A stretch of 17,574 bases of DNA from an uncultured Collinsella sp. (lineage in GTDB: Bacteria; Actinomycetota; Coriobacteriia; Coriobacteriales; Coriobacteriaceae). The translations under genes and the position numbers were made by a program. The notes beneath the pieces were generated by a model, which was not told the origin of the DNA, made no database searches, and worked only from the letters and a program-made list of their open reading frames with translations. Location of the stretch: NCBI GenBank assembly GCA_900551305.1, contig URVK01000011.1:1-17574 (forward strand), written 5' to 3'. This document shows, piece after piece, positions 1 to 6,317 of this stretch (position 1 is its first letter; every line of letters starts with the position of its first letter).

Positions 1-8
1 CCACCTGG

Positions 9-665
9 TCAGGGAATCCGGCCAAGGCGGCCACCGGCGGGGAGCGCCTCGCGCAGGGCATCGACATCATCAGTCGTAAAGGACGTACCCAGCAGGCCGT
101 TAATCTCGGTCAAGTTGGGCTTTACGAGCTCAGGCTTAGCGTCGGACTCCAGCGCGGCCTCCAGCGATGCACCCGAGGTGTCGAGCAGCACCTTGGCGCC
201 CGCCTCCTCAGCGATCTTGACGAGCTCGGCATAGTAGCCGGCATCGACGCCGCGCGGCAGCGAGCCCGAAAGCGTCACAACGTCCGCCTTCGCTGCAAGC
301 TCGGCGAACTTGACCGTAAAGGGCTCGAGCTCGGCCGGGGCGATCTGCGGGCCGCTCTCCAGCAGCTCGGTCTGATTGCTCTCGTGCAGGATATTCAGGC
401 AAATGCGCGTCTCACCGGCGATGGGCACAAAGTCGTTCTTGACGCCGTCGGCATCCATAAGCTCAGCCATATAGGCACCCATGTGGCCGCCGAGCAGGCC
501 AGTCGCGAGCACGTCGTCGCCCAGCTGCAGCAGCACACGGCTCACGTTGAGGCCCTTACCGCCAGCAGTCTTTTCGGGCGTCACACGGTTCACGTCGTCG
601 ATGATCAACTTGTCGAGCTGATAGCGCGTATCAATCGACGGGTTCATGGTAACGGTCAGAATCAT
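9..665 (-). CDS. lacC: Tagatose-6-phosphate kinase (LacC), apparently interrupted near residue 218
   Basis: PfkB/ribokinase-type sugar kinase. In the tagatose pathway LacC converts tagatose-6-phosphate to tagatose-1,6-bisphosphate in the cytoplasm. Visible family motifs are TMNPSID at residues 6-12, the GGKGLNVSR substrate/signature segment at 35-43, GSLPRG at 134-139, LDTSG at 161-165 and KPN at 182-184. The start at 665 is preceded by AGGAG at a good distance; an in-frame ATG at 710 lacks this and adds unrelated residues. A TGA at 9-11 ends the frame at 218 residues, whereas the family is about 310 and the catalytic GAGD region should lie beyond. Another frame near the end reads LAGFPDQV, which would suit the continuation, so a frameshift around the GGGG run at 39-42 is possible. 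1-phosphofructokinase is the alternative; the lacAB context favours LacC. Last gene of the leftward lac cluster. Confidence 0.82.
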   Translation of the reverse strand: MILTVTMNPSIDTRYQLDKLIIDDVNRVTPEKTAGGKGLNVSRVLLQLGDDVLATGLLGGHMGAYMAELMDADGVKNDFVPIAGETRICLNILHESNQTELLESGPQIAPAELEPFTVKFAELAAKADVVTLSGSLPRGVDAGYYAELVKIAEEAGAKVLLDTSGASLEAALESDAKPELVKPNLTEINGLLGTSFTTDDVDALREALPAGGRLGRIP

Positions 666-721
666 ATTGAACTCCTGTTTCCGGGGCACGACACGCGCGG
701 CCCCAAGCATACGATAGCTCG

Positions 722-1603
722 TTAAAGGATCTCGATCTCAAAGCCGCGGGTAACGGTCTCCCCCGGCTTGGCCACCAGGCAGCCGCGCTTGTGCTCCAGA
801 ATATCGTCCTCGTCGGAGCAGGTGGACAGGCCGCCCCACGGTTCCACGGCCACAAAGTCACCCTCGGGCTTGCTCCACACAATCAGGTACGGCATATCGG
901 GAAACGTCAGGCGCACGCCCTTGTCCTCGGTCTTCTTGGTCAGCGTAACCACGCGGCTCTCGAGCACGTCAAAGATGGTCTCCGCGAAGTCAAAGAGTTC
1001 GTGGGTCAACGGCAGGTCATGGCCAACCATCGGGTTCTTGCTGCGATGCTCAACATCAATCAGGCCCGTCGAGGGAACGGCAGTACAGAGCTCGGCGGCC
1101 TCGCGCTGCTCAAAACGGAGCTCGTAGTCGTCATAGGACTCGCCCTCGTCAAGCGGGCACTTAAAGCCAGGGTGACCGCCCACAAAGAACGGCATGTCCT
1201 CGGTGCCCTCATTGGTCACCTCGTACGACACGGCCACCTTTTCCGCATCGATCGTGTAACGAGCAACGATCTTAAACGGATACGGGTACTGCTCGAGCAA
1301 CTCGGCATGGTCGGCAGAGCTTAGGCTCAGCGCGACCATGTTGTCGCCCTGCTCCTCGAGCTTCCACTCCTGTTTGCGAGCAAAGCCGTGACGGGCAAGC
1401 TTGACCTCGCGGCCGCCCATGGTCATTGCGCGACCGTCACGAAGGCCGCCGCAGATCGGGAAACAAATGGGTGCCTGGCCCGACCAGACCGCCGGGTCAC
1501 CCTGCCACAGGTACTCACGGCCGTTGGCCGTAATAGAAGTGAACGATCCGCCAGCCGTGCTCAACGCAATGCGGACAGAGCCGTTATCAAGAACAAACTC
1601 CAT
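722..1603 (-). CDS. Aldose 1-epimerase family protein, LacX-like
   Basis: A 293-residue galactose-mutarotase-fold protein. Family members interconvert alpha and beta anomers of aldoses; lac-operon members (LacX) may act on a phosphorylated sugar, which is not proven. Candidate catalytic residues are His72 (in RHGFARKQ), His144 (in GGHPGF) and Glu254 (in VAVEPWGG), in the order and spacing expected for the family. The start at 1603 has AAGGAGA eight bases upstream; the in-frame ATG at 1621 would place that same ribosome site inside the coding sequence, so it is rejected. The stop is 56 bases before lacC on the same strand, consistent with co-transcription. The gene is separated from lacB by about 200 bases containing a hairpin, so it may be expressed at a different level from lacAB. 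Confidence 0.88.
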   Translation of the reverse strand: MEFVLDNGSVRIALSTAGGSFTSITANGREYLWQGDPAVWSGQAPICFPICGGLRDGRAMTMGGREVKLARHGFARKQEWKLEEQGDNMVALSLSSADHAELLEQYPYPFKIVARYTIDAEKVAVSYEVTNEGTEDMPFFVGGHPGFKCPLDEGESYDDYELRFEQREAAELCTAVPSTGLIDVEHRSKNPMVGHDLPLTHELFDFAETIFDVLESRVVTLTKKTEDKGVRLTFPDMPYLIVWSKPEGDFVAVEPWGGLSTCSDEDDILEHKRGCLVAKPGETVTRGFEIEIL

Positions 1604-1742
1604 GGGAATCTTCTCCTTCACATATCATCTCGCACGATCCATTGTGAACGTCGTGCCTTTAGCAGAAAGGTAATGAGGCAGCGCCGCAAACAAAAGAACA
1701 ATGCACGTCCAGCCCGCTGGGCCAATTGGGCTGATAGAAAAC

Positions 1743-1774
1743 CGGCTCGCGCCCCCTCACAGAAACGCGAGCCG
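1743..1774 (-). terminator. Hairpin between lacB and the lacX-like gene, possible weak or partial terminator
   Basis: A perfect 9-bp stem (CGGCTCGCG at 1743-1751, CGCGAGCCG at 1766-1774) encloses a 14-base loop. Read leftward it is followed by GGTTTTC, only four T residues, so termination would be partial at best. A smaller stem, CAGCCC/GGGCTG (1710-1715, 1728-1733), lies just beyond. It may lower expression of the lacX-like gene and lacC relative to lacAB, or protect the lacAB mRNA 3' end. Confidence 0.45.
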
Positions 1775-1806
1775 TCAACGGACTAGTTAATTACGCCGGA
1801 TACCCG

Positions 1807-2331
1807 CTAATCGTGGTATTCGCCGCGGTCCCACTTCTCGAGGAACTCGTCAAAGAAGTGCGGGTCAGCCTGAGCCTCGGCGTCGGCCTTATTGCAGGCA
1901 TCGATCTTGGCGATCAGAGCATCGTGCTCGGGAGTCTTCTCGTAGGACTCCTCCAGGAAGGCAAGCATGATATCAGCCATCAGGAACTCGCCGGTAATCT
2001 TGCCGCCAAAGCCCACGATGTTGGCGTTGAGCTCGCGACGGGCATACAGGGCAGAGGTCATGTCGCGGACCAGGGCGCAGCGGGCGCCGGGAACCTTGTT
2101 GACGGCGTTGGTGATGCCAATGCCGGTGCCGCACAGGGCCACGCCAAAGTCGGCCTTGCCGCTGGCAACAGCCTCGCCCACGGCCTTACCGTAGATGGGA
2201 TAGTGCGTACGGGTGTGGCTGTAGGTGCCGCAGTCGAGCACCTTGTAGCCAGCCTGCTCCAGGCGGTCGGCCAGATAGATCTTCTCGTCCGTAACGATAT
2301 GGTCGCAACCGATTGCGATGGTCTTCTTCAT
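1807..2331 (-). CDS. lacB: Galactose-6-phosphate isomerase subunit LacB
   Basis: A 174-residue RpiB/LacAB-family protein, close to the usual 171-172 for LacB. With LacA it isomerises D-galactose-6-phosphate to D-tagatose-6-phosphate, the first cytoplasmic step after LacG hydrolysis. Seen directly: the N-terminal IGCDH phosphate-site segment at 7-11, and [15 protein letters not shown] with Cys67, the candidate catalytic base of this family (the subunit carrying the cysteine is LacB rather than LacA). The start at 2331 has AAAGGA upstream. It lies 63 bases downstream of lacA on the same strand, the conserved lacA-lacB order, so it is very likely co-transcribed from the lacA promoter region. Confidence 0.95.
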   Translation of the reverse strand: MKKTIAIGCDHIVTDEKIYLADRLEQAGYKVLDCGTYSHTRTHYPIYGKAVGEAVASGKADFGVALCGTGIGITNAVNKVPGARCALVRDMTSALYARRELNANIVGFGGKITGEFLMADIMLAFLEESYEKTPEHDALIAKIDACNKADAEAQADPHFFDEFLEKWDRGEYHD

Positions 2332-2394
2332 CAGAACGTCCTTTCGTCTGAATTCACAAGTTGAGGTAGAAGTTCGAGTTCTCGGTGGCTCTCG

Positions 2395-2823
2395 TTAGGC
2401 CATCTTGTTGAGCATGTCGACACGGATCTGGTGACGGCCGCCGGCGTACTGGGCGCGCAGGAACTCGCGGGCGATCTTCTTGGCGACCTCGGTGCCCACA
2501 ACGCCCGGACCCATGGTGACCATGCGCGAGCCGTTGTGCTCGCGGGTCATGTAGGCGGAACGCTCGTCGGAAATGTTGGCGACGACCATGCCCTTAATCT
2601 TGACGGCGGCCATATAGGAGCCGACGCCGTACTTATCGAATGCAAAGCCCTGGGAATCCTTGTGCTCCAGCAGGTCCTTGGCAACGGCGGTCGCGGAATC
2701 GACAAAGTCCGCGGCAGGGGTCTCGGAATAGTCGACGACCTCGTGACCGTCGGCGATGAGCATCTCCTTGATGGACTCCTTCATCGACATACCGTCGGCA
2801 TCGGAAGCGATTACAACCCTCAT
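2395..2823 (-). CDS. lacA: Galactose-6-phosphate isomerase subunit LacA
   Basis: A 142-residue RpiB/LacAB-family protein, the standard LacA length. It forms the heteromeric isomerase with LacB. Visible features are the N-terminal MRVVIASDADG phosphate-site strand, FDKYGVGSYMAA at about 82-93 where LacB has its catalytic Cys motif (no Cys in LacA, as usual), and the C-terminal GGRHQIRVDMLNKM typical of LacA. The start at 2823 is preceded by a near-perfect AAGGAGG. It is the first gene of the leftward lacA-lacB-(lacX-like)-lacC cluster. The 300-base region upstream is rich in GAAC/GTTC repeats and contains no LacI-type AACGTT operator, so control of this cluster probably differs from that of the three transport modules. 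Confidence 0.95.
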   Translation of the reverse strand: MRVVIASDADGMSMKESIKEMLIADGHEVVDYSETPAADFVDSATAVAKDLLEHKDSQGFAFDKYGVGSYMAAVKIKGMVVANISDERSAYMTREHNGSRMVTMGPGVVGTEVAKKIAREFLRAQYAGGRHQIRVDMLNKMA

Positions 2824-2881
2824 GACATCCTCCTTGAGAGATACGCAGGTGCGTAGTTTCTGTTTGGAAGTGTTGAATCGC

Positions 2882-3005
2882 GTTCAGGTCCAGGCATCTG
2901 AATGTGCGGTTCTTCACTGTTCATGTTTATTTGAACACATTCGAACAGTAACTGCAACAACTATTTGTTTATCTTTGTTCTTTTTTGAACAAATACCGTT
3001 CACGG
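2882..3005 (-). promoter_or_regulatory. lacA upstream control region with paired GTTC/GAAC half-sites
   Basis: Part of the gene-free stretch 2824-3130. Half-sites seen on the plus strand: GTTC at 2909 and 2919 (10 bp apart), then GAAC at 2933 and 2943 (10 bp apart), forming two direct pairs facing each other. A compact palindrome TGTTCTTTTTTGAACA spans 2976-2991, and ACCGTTCACGG lies at 2995-3005. The same motifs occur upstream of lacF and the lacI genes. The regulator is unknown; direct repeats of one helical turn fit DeoR-type or response-regulator binding, which is inference. A small palindrome (TACGCA-GG-TGCGTA, 2842-2855) sits next to the lacA ribosome site. I cannot identify a convincing -35/-10 pair. 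Confidence 0.55.
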
Positions 3006-3063
3006 ATGATTGCTGACCGTTTGGGTCCGGCGCGAACGCAGCGACCATATGTTCAACAAACAA

Positions 3064-3096
3064 AAGGGCGGCCGAGAACGTGTCTCGGCCGCCCTT
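3064..3096 (-). terminator. Strong rho-independent terminator of the membrane-protein gene
   Basis: A perfect 14-bp stem (AAGGGCGGCCGAGA at 3064-3077 and its complement at 3083-3096) has a 5-base loop. Read leftward it is followed by TTGTTTGTT. It lies 35 bases after the stop of the 3131-4144 gene and upstream of the lacA promoter region, so it insulates lacA from that gene. Read rightward there is no T-run. Confidence 0.85.
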
Positions 3097-3130
3097 CGGC
3101 GGTATTCCCCGGTATATACAGCTGTTTTAG

Positions 3131-4144
3131 CTACTCGAACTGCCCACCCTTTTTGGCGTGCTTGGACGGAGCACTCAGAAAGCGGCCCGTCAAATAGTTC
3201 GCCGGGCCGGAAATATCGATCCCCAGCAGCACGTGTCCCAGCCACAGGAACGCCGCGAGCACCAGCAGCGGGATAACGCACGAGGTCACGATCATCACAA
3301 TGACGCCTTCGATGAGATCGGTCACTTGCTGCACGATCTCGTCGGTCATCTGCTTGGCGCCGCTGGTCACCGACGTGACGAGGCCCGAGGCGCCGTCGGC
3401 AAGCTGCTCGAGCACGCTCTTGGACTCTGCGGACTCGGTCTTTTTCTTGCTTGTTTTGGAGCTTCCGCTATCAGCCGCACTCGCAGCGTCGGCCGCCTTT
3501 TGCTCGGCCGCCTCGATGCTCACTCGATACGTTTCATCGACCTTCTGCGACACCCATACGCTCGCGGGCACGAGCGCCATGCCGATCACGGCAACCACCA
3601 GCACGCGCGTCGCCACACGGCGCAGGGCAGCGCTCGTACTCCAGCGCCCGTGAATGCCGAGCGACACCGCAAAGAGCACCAACGCAAACGGGATTAAGAT
3701 GCCCAGGCCAACCGACCACAAAATGGTTAGCAGGTATTTCTCGAGGTAGAGCACAGCAAGCACGATACCAAGGTTGCCTGAAAGCTGCGCGAGCTGCTCG
3801 GCAACTGGCGTTCCCGTATCGCCCGGCAGCGCAGTGATACCCGCAGATAGGGCGACGCACGAGGTTGTGAGCGCCAAAACATTGCCCTTCTTTTGATCGA
3901 TGACCTCGATGGTGGAGTCCCAAGTCTTAGTATCGGCAAAATGCGGACGAGCTACAAAGCCCGACAGCAGCGCCAGGACCACAAGCGCAACGATAAAGCC
4001 AATCTGCAGCTTTTTGTTTGCGCACACGACATCGGACAGGCTGGGCTGCAGCTCGGTTACCGTCGTATGCTCGGTTATCTGGACAGGACGCCCATGAGCC
4101 ATCTCGTGCGCGTCTCTTTTTTGTATTGACCCGTTATCCGGCAT
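3131..4144 (-). CDS. Unrecognised multi-pass membrane protein
   Basis: 337 residues; I do not recognise the family. Hydrophobic segments suggest transmembrane spans near residues 48-65, 87-106, 124-164 (long enough for two), 180-199 and 280-304. Between the last two lies a hydrophilic stretch (about 205-275) that is Ala/Ser/Lys/Glu-rich, with a lysine cluster (KTSKKKTE) at about 230-237, probably exposed or coiled. The N-terminal 45 residues are hydrophilic with no cleavable signal peptide; the C-terminus is basic (KHAKKGG). The start at 4144 is fixed by AGGAGG seven bases upstream. It has its own candidate promoter and a strong terminator, so it appears to be a separate transcription unit embedded between lacA and lacF. 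A role in sugar metabolism cannot be inferred from the sequence. Confidence 0.8.
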   Translation of the reverse strand: MPDNGSIQKRDAHEMAHGRPVQITEHTTVTELQPSLSDVVCANKKLQIGFIVALVVLALLSGFVARPHFADTKTWDSTIEVIDQKKGNVLALTTSCVALSAGITALPGDTGTPVAEQLAQLSGNLGIVLAVLYLEKYLLTILWSVGLGILIPFALVLFAVSLGIHGRWSTSAALRRVATRVLVVAVIGMALVPASVWVSQKVDETYRVSIEAAEQKAADAASAADSGSSKTSKKKTESAESKSVLEQLADGASGLVTSVTSGAKQMTDEIVQQVTDLIEGVIVMIVTSCVIPLLVLAAFLWLGHVLLGIDISGPANYLTGRFLSAPSKHAKKGGQFE

Positions 4145-4182
4145 TTGGATACCTCCTCAGTCCGGCGTTTAATGCGAAAGAA

Positions 4183-4188
4183 AGTATA
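4183..4188 (-). promoter_or_regulatory. Candidate -10 element for the membrane-protein gene
   Basis: Read leftward the sequence is TATACT, one mismatch from TATAAT, about 38 bases before the ATG at 4144. No good TTGACA-like -35 lies 17 bases upstream, so this is a position estimate only. Confidence 0.35.
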
Positions 4189-4261
4189 CCCACCGAGCAA
4201 AAAACGAACGGGAAGACGAACAGAGCGCACCAAGACTGTCCCCAATGACTATCTCCGGATG

Positions 4262-4328
4262 AGTTGCGGTGGAATAGGGATTGTTTTGCGCCCGTCGGCC
4301 CCTATTCAGTCCCTATTTCACCGCAACT
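4262..4328. repeat. 19-bp inverted repeat with 29-base loop (REP or MITE-like remnant)
   Basis: The arms AGTTGCGGTGGAATAGGGA (4262-4280) and TCCCTATTTCACCGCAACT (4310-4328) pair at 18 of 19 positions, the exception being a G-T wobble. The loop contains a partial extra copy of CCCTATT. It has no T-run on either side, so it is not a standard terminator. It is separate from the lacF terminator just to its right. The likely nature is a dispersed palindromic element; identity unknown. Confidence 0.7.
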
Positions 4329-4341
4329 TGGAGGAGGACAG

Positions 4342-4375
4342 AAAAAGCTCTGCCGCGGGTAGCGGCAGAGCTTTT
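4342..4375 (-). terminator. Rho-independent terminator of lacF
   Basis: A perfect 14-bp stem (AAAAGCTCTGCCGC at 4343-4356, complement at 4362-4375) has a 5-base loop. Read leftward it ends in TTTTTC. It begins 27 bases after the lacF stop codon. Confidence 0.88.
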
Positions 4376-4402
4376 GGAAGGGGACTTGGTTGTGAGGGCT
4401 CG

Positions 4403-4741
4403 TTAGGCGAGCTTGGCCTCGAGCTCGGCGATGCGCTTGTAGGCATCGATGGTAAAGCGGGTCTGCTTCTCCAGGATCATAGTGGTCATGAGGGTATCCT
4501 GAGCGTGAGCCATGATGAAGGTCATCTCCATCTCGCCACCGCCGGCCTCCTGCGAAAGCAGCTTGGTCTGCGTGTCGTGGGCACCGATAAGCGCATCGCT
4601 GGCATCCTTGTGCAGCTGCTCGGCCTTCTCAAAGTCACCCTCGCGAGCAGCATCGAGCGCTGCAAGCAGATCGGTCTGGGCGTCACCTGCGTATGCGACA
4701 ATCTCGAATCCAACCATCGAGATTTCTTCTTTGGTTGCCAT
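4403..4741 (-). CDS. lacF: PTS lactose/cellobiose-family IIA component (LacF)
   Basis: A 112-residue soluble IIA protein of the lactose/N,N'-diacetylchitobiose PTS family, near the usual 100-110. It carries phosphate from HPr to the IIB domain of the transporter. His79 in FIMAHAQDTLMT is the phosphorylation site, and Asp82 is the conserved metal-binding acid of the trimeric helical bundle. The start at 4741 is preceded by AAAGGA. It is followed by a strong terminator and preceded by its own 215-base control region, so it looks monocistronic. It is the only IIA gene in the window although three IIC(B) transporters are present and none carries a IIA domain, so it probably serves all of them. 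Assignment to lactose rather than cellobiose rests on the lac context. Confidence 0.95.
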   Translation of the reverse strand: MATKEEISMVGFEIVAYAGDAQTDLLAALDAAREGDFEKAEQLHKDASDALIGAHDTQTKLLSQEAGGGEMEMTFIMAHAQDTLMTTMILEKQTRFTIDAYKRIAELEAKLA

Positions 4742-4805
4742 GTTGCGTTCCTTTCACATATGAACCAATGGAGAGCATCGCGTCCGGGCATACGCGCTGC
4801 GTTGT

Positions 4806-4924
4806 GTATGACAGAAACAATAACATTCAAACAAAAAAGAACAGCGCAAAACGTAATTTCGAGCTATGAACGGTCACTTTTCGCCCGTGAACGGTTTTTA
4901 AACCAATTTGAACAATATCGAACA
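4806..4924 (-). promoter_or_regulatory. lacF promoter with helically phased GAAC sites
   Basis: A candidate promoter read leftward is TTGTTT (4829-4834), a 17-base spacer, then TCATAC (4806-4811). Upstream of it, GAAC half-sites on the plus strand start at 4868, 4889, 4910 and 4920, spacings of 21, 21 and 10 bp, i.e. whole helical turns. The first two read GAACGG and the last two GAACA. Another GAACA lies at 4839. Placement upstream of the -35 would suit an activator, but repression is also possible. No LacI-type AACGTT palindrome is present here. Confidence 0.5.
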
Positions 4925-4955
4925 CAATTAACGGCAACCCAAACAGACCCGCGCT

Positions 4956-5960
4956 CTAGCGTACATCGCGCACCGTATCGCCCTCGACGAGCACGCCCGG
5001 AAACAGCATGTGCTCCACACCGGGTTCAACGCCCTCGGCGCCGGCAATCTTGTCGACCGCCCACATGCCGACGCGCTTGTTGTCAAAGCGCATCGTAGTC
5101 AGGCGACGGTCGGGCACGATGTCGCCCAGACTGTCATCAACACCCACCACACTCACGTCCTGGGGCACGCACTTCCCGCGCGACTCGAGTCCGCGAATGC
5201 AGCCGTAGGCCATGGCGTCGTTAGAAGCATAAATGGCCGTACAGGTCGGATCGTCCGCCAGAGCCTGACCGGCAGCATACCCGCTCTGTGCCGTCCAATC
5301 GCCACGAACGAGTCGCGGCGGCTCAATACCATGTGCGTGCAATGTCTCGCGCCAGCCTTCCTCGCGTTGCATGCCCGAAAGCGAGCGCTCGGGACACGAG
5401 ATGAAATGCACGGTCTTGTGCCCCTGCCTCAGCAAGTACTCGACAACCTGGCGCGAGCAATCGAACTGGTCGTTATCGACCGTTGAACAGAGCGGGTGCT
5501 CCAACATCGTAACGAGCACTGTCTGCATGCCGGGCAGTGGCTCGAAGGTTCCAAAGTCCGCCGGCATGCGATTCATGATCACGACCATGCCATCCACCGG
5601 CAGTGCGCTCATGCGCGACGATGCGCTCTCGAGGGTATACGGATGCCCATCTACTTTCGTGAGGGTAATGGCGTATCCGTGCTTATCGGCGGCGGCAGCA
5701 AAGCCCTCCATACGGTCGAGGTTGCCTGTACCGGTAATGTTGAACATGGCTACGCCGACGGTCTTAAACTTGCCACGGCGCAGCGATCGACCGGCAAAAT
5801 TGGGGCGATACCCCAGCTCGCGCATGGCGGCACGCACGCGCTCCTTGGTCTCGGGGCGCACGCTGGGTGAATCGTGCACCGTACGCGAGACTGTCTGCTC
5901 CGAGACGCCCGCGAGACGCGCCACGTCCTTAACGGAAACCGATTTTTTAACAGCGGCCAT
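4956..5960 (-). CDS. LacI-family repressor of module 1
   Basis: A 334-residue LacI/GalR-type regulator: N-terminal helix-turn-helix (VKDVARLAGVSEQTVSR, about residues 10-26), hinge with the minor-groove Leu in NFAGRSLRRGK, then a periplasmic-binding-protein-like effector domain with DPTCTAIYASNDAMAYG and DVSVVGVDDS near the C-terminus. There is no leucine-heptad tetramerisation tail, so a dimer is expected. Recognition-helix specificity residues are Glu21-Gln22. ATG at 5960 is chosen because it precedes the HTH as in the paralogues, with GGAAAG upstream; ATG at 5990 with AGGA is a real alternative. It is divergent from lacE1 and presumably binds the AATG...CATT palindromes between them. The effector is unknown, plausibly a phosphorylated beta-galactoside product. 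No terminator is visible before lacF, so read-through into lacF is possible. Confidence 0.92.
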   Translation of the reverse strand: MAAVKKSVSVKDVARLAGVSEQTVSRTVHDSPSVRPETKERVRAAMRELGYRPNFAGRSLRRGKFKTVGVAMFNITGTGNLDRMEGFAAAADKHGYAITLTKVDGHPYTLESASSRMSALPVDGMVVIMNRMPADFGTFEPLPGMQTVLVTMLEHPLCSTVDNDQFDCSRQVVEYLLRQGHKTVHFISCPERSLSGMQREEGWRETLHAHGIEPPRLVRGDWTAQSGYAAGQALADDPTCTAIYASNDAMAYGCIRGLESRGKCVPQDVSVVGVDDSLGDIVPDRRLTTMRFDNKRVGMWAVDKIAGAEGVEPGVEHMLFPGVLVEGDTVRDVR

Positions 5961-6118
5961 TGGTCGATCTTTCCGTGTCAACGATGCCATTGACGGCATC
6001 CTGCGCAGTCATATTAAACGCCTTCAAGTATATCTAACGCCGCCTCTGCAATACGCTTACCACCCAAAACCTACCGTTCACCGACATTTCTGCTTCCCCG
6101 AACGGCTTTTGTCGCCCA

Positions 6119-6136
6119 AATGTTAACGTTGCCATT
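6119..6136. promoter_or_regulatory. LacI-type operator, module 1, left copy
   Basis: AATGTTAACGTTGCCATT: outer AATG/CATT and central AACGTT are palindromic, the two positions between are not. A near-identical copy in inverted orientation lies with its centre exactly 120 bp to the right. The likely ligand is the adjacent LacI-1 (inference from position and symmetry). Confidence 0.75.
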
Positions 6137-6160
6137 GTGCAAACACAGAGCCACCGGGCG

Positions 6161-6176
6161 GCTCAAACGTTTGCGC
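6161..6176. promoter_or_regulatory. PurR/CcpA-like LacI-family palindrome in module 1
   Basis: GCTCAAACGTTTGCGC has a perfect 10-bp core (CAAACGTTTG) and one mismatch in the outer GC arms. It resembles classical LacI/GalR-family 16-mers such as the PurR box more than the AATG...CATT sites on either side. It could be a site for a different LacI-family regulator, or a weak auxiliary site for LacI-1. Confidence 0.5.
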
Positions 6177-6238
6177 ACAAAGAATCGACGGTTCGCAGGC
6201 ACAGGAACCACCGGTTCGCGTCTTTTTTTGTGTCGCAA

Positions 6239-6256
6239 AATGGCAACGTCAACATT
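6239..6256. promoter_or_regulatory. LacI-type operator, module 1, right copy
   Basis: AATGGCAACGTCAACATT is the inverted counterpart of the left copy; over 18 bases the two differ at one position, and the similarity continues a few bases on each side. It ends directly at the candidate lacE1 -35 (6257), so occupancy would block RNA polymerase. Confidence 0.75.
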
Positions 6257-6317
6257 TTGGCTACCGAACGTCAAAAGCTACCATCGTTGCTAACCCACCG
6301 ACTCTTAGGAGCTTTGC

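Larger units (their letters stand above)
5961..6317. promoter_or_regulatory. Divergent control region lacI-1 / lacE1
   Basis: A gene-free 357 bases. Leftward, TATACT at 6027-6032 is a candidate lacI-1 -10. CCGTTC (6074-6079) and GAACGG (6100-6105) form an inverted pair upstream of it. Rightward, TTGGCT (6257-6262), a 16-base spacer and TACCAT (6279-6284) may be the lacE1 promoter, immediately after the second operator. CGGTTCGC is repeated at 6189-6196 and 6212-6219 (23 bp apart). lacE1 has TAGGAG six bases before its ATG. The operators are listed separately. Confidence 0.5.

Noticed and set aside
2842..2855. TACGCA-GG-TGCGTA palindrome beside the lacA ribosome site
   Set aside because: Short, found once, and six-base arms are expected by chance in this much sequence; noted within the lacA control region only.
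6189..6226. Possible attenuator: GAACC-ACC-GGTTC stem followed by a T7 run upstream of lacE1
   Set aside because: The stem is only five base pairs with five bases before the T-run, and the candidate lacE1 promoter lies downstream of it, so it may not be transcribed.
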